In this document: piece by piece, positions 4,872 through 11,092 of the stretch
Layout of the letters: every line of letters starts with the position of its first letter
Position numbering within the stretch: the stretch's first letter is position 1
Source of the DNA: Thiomonas sp.
Lineage (GTDB): Bacteria > Pseudomonadota > Gammaproteobacteria > Burkholderiales > Burkholderiaceae_C
Length of the DNA: 13,016 bases
Direction: 5' to 3'
Assembly (NCBI GenBank): GCA_027451915.1
Contig: DAIDHU010000588.1
Location: 1-13,016, forward strand
The notes under the pieces: model-generated
The model's input: only the letters and a program-made list of their open reading frames with translations
What the model was told of the DNA's origin: nothing
Databases searched by the model: none
Program-made: the position numbers and the translations under genes

Positions 4872-5912
4872 ATGCACACGCTGTTGATCGACACTGCCGC
4901 GCTGGACGCCGAGGCCTGGAGCCAGGTAGTGCAGGGCGGCGCCCTGCCGCGGCTGCTGCGCGCCCTGCGCATGGCCCATGTCGGGACCCGCGAAGCCCTG
5001 CGCGAGGACGCGCAGGCCGCGTGGTTGAGCCCTGCCGAACGCTGGATGCGCCGGGCGCTCGGACTGGACAAGCCGGAACTGCATGCCCCCGAGCAACAGG
5101 CCCCCTGGGGGGCGCTGGCCGCGGTGGGCGCGAAGCTGCAACCGGGCTCGCGGGCCTGGGCGCTGGCCTTGCCCGCGCACCTAGTGCTCGGGCGCGACAG
5201 CCTGCAACTGGCGGATCCCTCGCAACTCGCGCTCGACGCGGGACACGCTCAGGCCCTGTTGCAGGCGGTGCTGCCGCTGCTACAGGAGCAGGCCTGGGAC
5301 ATGGTCCCAACGCGTCCCGGGTGCTGGCTGGTGTCCCACCCCTCGCTGGAGCAGGTGCTCACCGCGGATCCATTGCGCGCGGTCGGCCGCAACGCGGCGA
5401 GCTGGATGCTTGGCGGCCAGGCCGCCGCGCCCTGGCGCCGCCTGCTCACCGAAATCCAGATGGTGTGGGCCTCCCATCCGGTGAACGATGCCCGGCGCGA
5501 GGCCGGGCTGCCGGAGGTGAACACCCTGTGGCTGCACGGCTGCGGGGTGCTGCACGCGCTGCCCAGCAACCCCTTTGTGCTGGACGAGCCCGAGCGCGGG
5601 GTCTGGCGCGACGCCGGCAGCGCCTGGCTGGGCGCGTTGGCCGACGGGCTTCCCGCGTTGAGCGCGTCGCGCCATCCGCATTCCCTGCGTGTTCTGCAAT
5701 TGCGCAGCCACGATGCGCTGCGAGCGCCGCAGGCCTGCGCGGAACTCGACGAACTGGCGACCGGGCGCCTGGGTGCCGCGTTGCGTGAACATGCCGCGGT
5801 ACGCTTGGTCCTGGCCGGCTCCCGGTCCTGGGTGGATCTGGAATTGCGCGCCTCGCGCTCCTGGCATTTCTGGCGCGACGCGGCGGCCCGCACCTGGCTG
5901 GACGCTTTGTGA
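4872..5912 (+). CDS. RpfE-type / phosphoglycerate-mutase-like protein next to recJ (346 aa)
   Basis: This belongs to the uncharacterised family commonly labelled 'regulatory protein RpfE type' or 'phosphoglycerate mutase-like', which sits immediately upstream of recJ in beta- and some gammaproteobacteria (the rpf region of Xanthomonas). The recognisable core is at residues 194-225: EIQMVW, then HPVNDARR (202-209), then PEVNTLWLHGCG (214-225). The conserved PVN and LWLHG elements are what link it to the alkaline-phosphatase/independent phosphoglycerate-mutase relatives. I cannot see a full set of metal ligands, so catalysis should not be assumed. No signal peptide or membrane segment is visible. 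The start at 4872 fits the family N-terminus (LLIDTAALDA) and a leaderless promoter. The gene is followed by recJ after an 83-base gap. Confidence 0.75.
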   Translation: MHTLLIDTAALDAEAWSQVVQGGALPRLLRALRMAHVGTREALREDAQAAWLSPAERWMRRALGLDKPELHAPEQQAPWGALAAVGAKLQPGSRAWALALPAHLVLGRDSLQLADPSQLALDAGHAQALLQAVLPLLQEQAWDMVPTRPGCWLVSHPSLEQVLTADPLRAVGRNAASWMLGGQAAAPWRRLLTEIQMVWASHPVNDARREAGLPEVNTLWLHGCGVLHALPSNPFVLDEPERGVWRDAGSAWLGALADGLPALSASRHPHSLRVLQLRSHDALRAPQACAELDELATGRLGAALREHAAVRLVLAGSRSWVDLELRASRSWHFWRDAAARTWLDAL

Positions 5913-5943
5913 GGGCCGGATCGGCGCGGCATGTTCCCGGCCC
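5913..5943 (+). other. Hairpin in the RpfE-type/recJ gap
   Basis: GGGCCGG (5913-5919), directly after the TGA of the RpfE-type gene, pairs with CCGGCCC (5937-5943) across a 17-base loop. No T-run follows. It could attenuate read-through into recJ. The remaining bases up to the recJ ATG are C-rich and contain only the weak -10 at 5985-5990. Confidence 0.3.
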
Positions 5944-5984
5944 CGCGCTCCCCCCTGGCGACCGCCCCCAATCCATGTTTGCTT

Positions 5985-5990
5985 CATAAC
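5985..5990 (+). promoter_or_regulatory. Possible -10 hexamer five bases before recJ
   Basis: CATAAC (four of six to TATAAT) lies five bases before the recJ ATG (5996), and there is no Shine-Dalgarno. It is the only AT-rich spot in a C-rich gap. It repeats the close -10-to-ATG layout seen at the RpfE-type gene, the GGDEF/EAL gene and the 95-aa exported gene. Confidence 0.3.
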
Positions 5991-5995
5991 CCGGC

Positions 5996-7717
5996 ATGCG
6001 TTTCATCGTCCGAGATCCCTCTCCCCGCAACGTGCATCGCCTGCAAAGCGCCGGGGTGCATCCGCTGCTGGCCCGGCTGCTGGCCGGACGCGGCGTCAGC
6101 GAGCCCGAGCAGGCCCAGCCGCAGATGAGCTCGCTGCTGTCGCCGGCGCTGCTGCTGCACGCCGACGCCGCGGCGCGCGCGCTGGCCGACGCCATCGCGG
6201 CCGGCGAAACCCTGTGCGTGGTGGCCGACTACGACTGCGACGGCGCCACCGCCTGCGCGGTCGCCCTGCGCGGGCTGCGCATGCTGGGGGCGAGCGTGGA
6301 CTACGTGGTGCCCAATCGCTTCACCACCGGCTACGGCCTGTCGCCCGCCGTGGTGGACCTGGTCGCGCAGCGCCCGCGGGGGCGCCCCGACTGGATCATC
6401 ACCGTCGACAACGGCATCGCCAGCATCGACGGCGTGCGTCGCGCCCACGAGCTGGGCATGCGCGTGCTGATCACCGACCACCACCTGCCGGCGGCCCAGC
6501 TTCCGCAGGCCGACGTGATCGTCAACCCCAACCAGCCCGGCTGCACCTTCCCGAGCAAGAACCTGGCCGGGGTGGGCGTGATGTTCTACGTGTTGCTGGC
6601 CTTGCGGGCCGAGCTTCGCGGGCGTGGCGTCTTCGACGCGGCCGGCCAGCCCCGCCTGGACAGCCTGCTGGACCTGGTCGCGCTGGGCACCGTGGCCGAC
6701 GTGGTGCGTCTGGACGCCAACAACCGCCTGCTGGTGGCGCAGGGCCTGCGGCGCATGCGCGAGGGCAGGCTGCAGCCCGGGCTGCGCGCGCTGTTCGCCG
6801 TCACCGGGCGCGAGCTCGCGCGCGCGGGTTGCTTCGACCTGGGCTTCGCGCTCGGCCCGCGCATCAACGCCGCCGGGCGCCTGGCCGACATGACCGTGGG
6901 CATCGAGTGCCTGAGCACCGACGACCACGAGCAGGCGCTGCAACTGGCGCAGAGCCTGGACGCCATCAACCGCGAGCGCCGGGGCATCGAGCAGCGTATG
7001 CGCGAGCAGGCCCAGGCGGCGCTGGAGCCCCTGCAGGCCGGGCAGTAGGTCGATCGCCGCGCCAGCATCTGCCTGTACGGTGCCGAATGGCACGAGGGCG
7101 TGGTGGGCATCGTGGCCGGCAGGCTCAAGGAGCTCCACCACCGACCCACCTTCGTGTTCGCCCCCGGCGGCGACGGCCTGCTGCGCGGCTCCGGCCGCTC
7201 CATCCCGGGTTTTCACCTGCGCGACGCGCTGGATCTGATGTCCAAGCGCGAGCCCGGGCTGCTGCTGCGCTTCGGCGGGCACGCCGCGGCTTCCGGATGC
7301 AGCATCGCGGCCGACGGCTTCGAGCGTTTCGCGGCGGCCTTCGAGGCCGTGGCCGCGCAATGGCTGTCGCCCGAACTGCTGGCCCGCCAGCTGGAGGTGG
7401 ACGGCGAGCTCGAGGCCGAATGGTTCGACGTGGAAGTGGCCTCGCTGCTGCAGGAGCAGGTCTGGGGCCAGGGCTTCGCGCCGCCGGTGTTCGCCAGCGA
7501 CATCGAGGTGGTGCAGCAAAGCCAGTTCGGCAACGGTCACTTGCGCGCCCGCGTGCGCACGCCCGGGCAGCGCGGATCGGCGCTGCGCGAGCTGGTGGCC
7601 TGGAATCGCAGCGAATTCCTGCCGGAGCGCTCGCGCGTGGCCTGGCGCCTGGAGGCCAACACCTGGCAGGGGCGCAGCAGCGCGCGCATGGTGCTGGAGG
7701 CGCTCGAGCAGGCCTGA
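5996..7717 (+). pseudogene. recJ: recJ, ssDNA-specific 5'-3' exonuclease, interrupted by in-frame TAG
   Basis: RecJ degrades single-stranded DNA 5' to 3' in RecF-pathway recombination, base-excision and mismatch repair. The frame is full length (573 codons plus stop; E. coli RecJ is 577 aa) and all family motifs are present. DHH-domain motifs are DYDCDG (78-83), TVDNG (136-140), TDHHLP (160-165), NPNQPGC (177-183), LGTVADVV (230-237) and GPRINAAGR (287-295). After the stop, in the same frame, come WHEGVVGIVAGRLKE, RGSGRSIPGFHL and FGGHAAASG of the DHHA1/OB region. Codon 351 (7046-7048) is TAG. Flanking codons keep the frame and normal codon use, so this is one base change, for example from CAG, GAG, AAG, TGG or TAC/TAT. 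The truncated 350-aa product keeps the metal site but loses the DHHA1 and OB parts. A sequencing error, a recent null mutation, or amber suppression would all give this picture. Confidence 0.9.
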
Positions 7718-7735
7718 TCCCCGTCAGGCCCGCGG
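7708..7735. repeat. Direct-repeat pair at the recJ end, matching the end of lolD
   Basis: GCAGGCCTGATC (7708-7719, containing the recJ TGA) and TCAGGCCCGCGG (7724-7735) both recur at the other end of the GGDEF/EAL gene, at 10384-10395 and 10394-10405. Here the two 12-mers are four bases apart; there they overlap by two. Together they also form a hairpin, GGCCTGA with TCAGGCC (7711-7717/7724-7730). The segment between the two copies holds only the c-di-GMP gene. Confidence 0.45.
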
Positions 7736-7745
7736 CGCGGGGAGC

Positions 7746-7773
7746 AGCCTGCGCCCCCGGGGCAGGCTATGCT
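7746..7773 (+). promoter_or_regulatory. Hairpin and -10 hexamer before the GGDEF/EAL gene
   Basis: AGCCTGC (7746-7752) pairs with GCAGGCT (7762-7768). TATGCT (7768-7773, four of six to TATAAT) starts at the end of the stem and is followed by seven bases and the ATG at 7781. There is no Shine-Dalgarno at that ATG. This is compatible with a leaderless mRNA; the palindrome would then lie in the promoter spacer, not in the RNA. Confidence 0.3.
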
Positions 7774-7780
7774 GTGCGCC

Positions 7781-10393
7781 ATGCAAGAGCCCGCGCCTTC
7801 ACCATCCAAGTCCGAGCCCGTCGCCTGGGACATGCCCGGGGCGGCCGGCTGGCGCGCCGTGCTCGATGCCATGGGCCAGGGTGTGATGATCGCCGACGCG
7901 CGCGAGGCCGATTTCCCCTTGTTGTACGTGAACCCCGCGTACTGCCGGCTCACCGGCACCGCCGCCGAGCGCGCGCTGGGCGCGCGCCCCCGGTTCCTGC
8001 AGGACGAGGCGGGCGACCAGCCGGCGCTGCAGGAGGTGCGAGCCGCGCTGGCCGAGGCGCGCTCCTGCCAGGTGGAGTTGTGCAACCGGGGCAGCGACGG
8101 CCGCGAGACCTGGGTCTGGCTGCAACTGTCCCCGCTGCCGGCGGGCGGATCCGCGCGCGCGCGTCCGCGCTACTACCTGGGCCTGCTCGAGGATGTCACG
8201 CGGCGCCGCGAGCAGCAGCGCGAACACGAAACCACCCAGGGCCTGTACCGCGCGCTGCTGGCCGAGGAGGAACTGGTGCTGTCGGCCGGCGACCTGGGCG
8301 ACATGCTGCAAAGGGCCTGCGAGCGCCTGGCCGACTCCGGGCTGTTCCAGGCCGTGCTGGTGGGGCGAGCCGGGCAGCAGGGTTTCGTGGACCTGCTGGC
8401 GCAGGCGGGCAGCGCGCACGTGGGCGAGGACTGGTACCGGCCCAACGTGCTGGGCGATCAGTCCGAACGCAGCCTGGCGGCGCGCGCCTGGAACACCCGC
8501 ACGCTGCAGTTCAGCAACGATTACCTGGCCGACGCCGGGCTGGGGCAGTACCGCGAAAGCGTGCGCCGCCTGGGCATGCGCGCGGTGGCCATGGTGCCGA
8601 TTCCGCGTGGCGGCCATCGCTGGGCGCTGCTCGGCGTGGCGTCCGCGAGCGCCGGAGTGTTCACCCCCGCCGTGCTGGAACTGCTGGAGCGGGTGGCGCG
8701 CCTGCTCGGCCACGCGCTGGACGCCTTCGACCTTCGCCGCCGCCTGCAGCAGGAGCACCACCATATCTCCTGGCTGGCCGAGCACGACCCCCTGACCGGG
8801 CTGCTCAACCGGCGCGGCCTGCGCTCGCGCCTGCAGGACCTGCTGGCGCAGGCCGATGCCCAAGGCGGTTTCGTCGCCTTGGGCATCCTGGACTTCGACG
8901 ATTTCAAGCAGATCAACGACAACCACGGACATGCCGCCGGCGACGCGCTGCTGCGCACCGTGGCCGCGCGCCTGGTCGAGGCCGTGCGCTCCTCGGACAT
9001 GGTGGCGCGCCTGGGCGGAGACGAGATCGTGCTGGTCATGCAGGGCATGGTGGCGCGCGAGGATCTGGAGCCCATGCTCACGCGCATTCGCCAGTGCATC
9101 GTCGATCCGGTGACCCTGCCGCCGGGCGACAGCGTGCTGCAGATCCGCGCCAGCCTGGGCCTGACCGTCTACCCCGAGGATTCGAGCGACCCCGACGAAC
9201 TGCTGCGCCATGCCGACCAGGCGCTGTACGCGATCAAGCGCCAGCCGCGCGGCAGCGATGCACCCTTCTGGCGCCTGTACCAGCCCGAGGTGGATCGCGA
9301 CCACTACCAGCACCTGCGCCTGGTGCGCGAGCGTTTCGGCAGCGGCGGGCTGCGCGTGCACTACCAGCCGGTGGTGGACATGAGCAGTTCCCGCGTGGTC
9401 GAGGTGGAAGCGCTGGCGCGCCTGGACGATGGCCACGGGCGCCTGATCGGGCCGCTGGATTTCATCCACCAGCTCGGTCGCGACGGCCTGGTGGCGATGA
9501 CCGTGGCCGTGCTGCGCCAGGCCGCCGAGGACGCGCTGCGCTGGCAGCGCGAATGCGGTGCCGAACTCGCCGTGGCGGTCAACATCGATCCGCTTCTGCT
9601 GGCCTCCGGCGAGGCGCTGGACACCGTTCGCCAGGTGGCGGCCAGCAGCGGCCTGCCGCCGCAGCGCATGGTGCTGGAACTGCTCGAGCACAACGACTTC
9701 CTGTCCTTCGCCAGCGCGCAGGACACGCTGAGCGCGCTGCGCGCCTTCGGCTGCCGCATCGCGCTGGACGACGTGGGCAGCGCCTACTCCTCGCTGCTGC
9801 GGGTGAAGGAGCTGCCCATCGACATCATCAAGCTGGACCAGGGCTTCATCCGCGGGCTGGCCGACAACCCGCAGGACCTGCGTTTCGTGCAAAGCCTGGC
9901 CCAGCTGGCGCGCGGCCTGGGGGTGGATTTCGTGGCCGAGGGGGCGGAGACGCCCGACATCGTCGACGCCCTGCGCGCGCTGCGCGTGCCGCAGGCCCAG
10001 GGCTGGGGCATCGCCCGCCCCATGCCCGCGCCGGAGTTCGAGGCCTGGCTGCGCGCCTGGCAGCCGCGGCGCGCGCCGCGCCAGTCCGGGCTGCTCAGCT
10101 GCGTGGCGGAGCAACTGGTGGCGCTGGATACCGACCTGCTGATCGCGCGCCACTATCCGGAGCCCAAGCCGCCGCTGATCATGAGCCGCGAGCCCTCCGA
10201 AGGCCCCGTCGGGCGCTGGCTGCGGGCCTCGGGCCTGAGCGCGCAGCACCCGCTGTCCATGGCTTACACCGAGTTGTACGCGATGTTCCGCGACTGGATG
10301 GCGGCCGGTCCCGACGCGGACGACGCGATGGCCCAGTCGGCGCTGGACCACCTGCTGCGCTGCGCCGGCGATTACCTGCGCGCGCAGGCCTGA
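7781..10393 (+). CDS. LOV-like PAS-GAF-GGDEF-EAL cyclic-di-GMP protein (870 aa)
   Basis: A soluble signalling protein with domains in this order: LOV-like PAS (about 22-140), GAF-like (about 158-320), GGDEF (about 335-490), EAL (about 515-757) and an unassigned helical tail (about 765-870). The GGDEF domain has DFDDFKQIND (371-380), the active loop GGDEI (412-416) and an RxxD inhibitory site (RSSD, 403-406) at the usual five-residue spacing, so it looks like a regulated diguanylate cyclase. The EAL domain keeps E543 (EAL), N601, E633/E636, D663-D664, K684, E720/E723 and Q740, so phosphodiesterase activity is also plausible, though its loop 6 reads DDVGSA rather than the usual DDFGTG. The PAS is LOV-like (RFLQ, DQPAL) but lacks the photoactive cysteine. 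I chose 7781 rather than an ATG at 7769 because of the -10 placement; this is uncertain. No membrane segments are seen. Confidence 0.93.
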   Translation: MQEPAPSPSKSEPVAWDMPGAAGWRAVLDAMGQGVMIADAREADFPLLYVNPAYCRLTGTAAERALGARPRFLQDEAGDQPALQEVRAALAEARSCQVELCNRGSDGRETWVWLQLSPLPAGGSARARPRYYLGLLEDVTRRREQQREHETTQGLYRALLAEEELVLSAGDLGDMLQRACERLADSGLFQAVLVGRAGQQGFVDLLAQAGSAHVGEDWYRPNVLGDQSERSLAARAWNTRTLQFSNDYLADAGLGQYRESVRRLGMRAVAMVPIPRGGHRWALLGVASASAGVFTPAVLELLERVARLLGHALDAFDLRRRLQQEHHHISWLAEHDPLTGLLNRRGLRSRLQDLLAQADAQGGFVALGILDFDDFKQINDNHGHAAGDALLRTVAARLVEAVRSSDMVARLGGDEIVLVMQGMVAREDLEPMLTRIRQCIVDPVTLPPGDSVLQIRASLGLTVYPEDSSDPDELLRHADQALYAIKRQPRGSDAPFWRLYQPEVDRDHYQHLRLVRERFGSGGLRVHYQPVVDMSSSRVVEVEALARLDDGHGRLIGPLDFIHQLGRDGLVAMTVAVLRQAAEDALRWQRECGAELAVAVNIDPLLLASGEALDTVRQVAASSGLPPQRMVLELLEHNDFLSFASAQDTLSALRAFGCRIALDDVGSAYSSLLRVKELPIDIIKLDQGFIRGLADNPQDLRFVQSLAQLARGLGVDFVAEGAETPDIVDALRALRVPQAQGWGIARPMPAPEFEAWLRAWQPRRAPRQSGLLSCVAEQLVALDTDLLIARHYPEPKPPLIMSREPSEGPVGRWLRASGLSAQHPLSMAYTELYAMFRDWMAAGPDADDAMAQSALDHLLRCAGDYLRAQA

Positions 10394-10405
10394 TCAGGCC
10401 CGCGG
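10384..10405. repeat. Palindrome shared by two convergent stop codons
   Basis: The TGA of the GGDEF/EAL gene (10391-10393) and the stop of lolD (TCA on the plus strand, 10394-10396) abut with no base between them, inside the perfect 14-bp palindrome GGCCTGATCAGGCC (10387-10400). The flanks GCAGGCCTGATC (10384-10395) and TCAGGCCCGCGG (10394-10405) repeat the sequence at the recJ end. There is no space for a terminator outside the coding sequences. Confidence 0.6.
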
Positions 10406-11092
10406 GGTTTCCTGCAGCATGCCGTGCTGCAGATGCAGCGCGCGGCCGCAGCGGGCGGCCAGCGCCGCGTCGTGCGTGACCAGCACCATCGCGCTGCCGT
10501 GTTCGCGCGCCATGGCCTCGATCAGCCGGAACACCACGTCGGCGGAATCGGCGTCGAGGTTGCCGGTCGGCTCGTCGGCCAGCAGCAGCGCCGGCTGGGT
10601 GACCAGCGCGCGCGCCAGCGCCACGCGCTGGCGCTCGCCGCCCGAGAGTTCGGCCGGGCGGTGGCGCAGGCGCGCGGCCAGCCCCACCTGCTCCAGCAGC
10701 GCCACCGCGCGCTGCTGGGCCTGAGAGGCCGCCACGCGGCGTATGCGCAAGGGCATCATCACGTTGTCCAGGGCGCTGAACTCGGGCAGCAGGTGGTGGA
10801 ACTGGTAGACGAATCCCACATGGCGGTTGCGCCACTGGCCCTGCTGCGCCGGCGACATGCCGGCCCAGCTGCCGCCGCAGACCTCGATGTGCCCCGCGTC
10901 CGCGAGGTCGAGTCCGCCCAGCAGGTGCAGCAGGGTGCTTTTGCCGGAGCCCGAGGCCCCCGTGATGGCCAGCGACTGGCCTGCCTGCAGGCGCAGCGAG
11001 GCGCCCGCGAGAACTTCCACCGTCTGCGGCCCGCCGGCGTAGCGCTTGCGCACGTCGCGCGCCTCCAGCACGTATTGCGCGCTGTCACTCAT
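10394..11092 (-). CDS. lolD: LolD, lipoprotein-releasing ABC transporter ATPase (232 aa)
   Basis: The ATPase of the LolCDE complex, which extracts outer-membrane lipoproteins from the inner membrane and hands them to LolA. Walker A is GASGSGKST (45-53), the Q-loop VYQFHHLLPEF (95-105) is a LolD hallmark, the signature is LSGGERQR (149-156), Walker B is LLLADEP (169-175) with Glu174, and the switch is His208. Length is typical. The ATG overlaps the dehydratase stop as ATGA, with GGAGG upstream inside that gene, so the two are co-transcribed and coupled. lolD normally follows lolC (lolC/E); here the gene before it is a sugar dehydratase, and no lolC is in the window. A relative of the MacB/YvrO group is the alternative, but the FHHLLPEF loop favours LolD. 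Confidence 0.92.
   Translation of the reverse strand: MSDSAQYVLEARDVRKRYAGGPQTVEVLAGASLRLQAGQSLAITGASGSGKSTLLHLLGGLDLADAGHIEVCGGSWAGMSPAQQGQWRNRHVGFVYQFHHLLPEFSALDNVMMPLRIRRVAASQAQQRAVALLEQVGLAARLRHRPAELSGGERQRVALARALVTQPALLLADEPTGNLDADSADVVFRLIEAMAREHGSAMVLVTHDAALAARCGRALHLQHGMLQETPRA

Noticed and set aside
7100..7717. Second half of recJ as an independent gene starting at GTG 7100
   Set aside because: The GTG lies inside the conserved WHEGVVGIVAG motif and has no ribosome-binding site; the piece is the continuation of recJ after the amber codon.
7799..10351. 850-codon minus-strand ORF opposite the GGDEF/EAL gene
   Set aside because: Antisense shadow of a gene with well-defined domains; His/Gln/Ala/Gly-rich translation typical of the complementary frame.
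5689..10479. A 1596-codon open frame across recJ and the GGDEF/EAL gene
   Set aside because: It is a shadow frame of GC-rich DNA: the translation is Arg/Ala/Gly/Pro-rich with no domain, and it overlaps two frames with full sets of family motifs.
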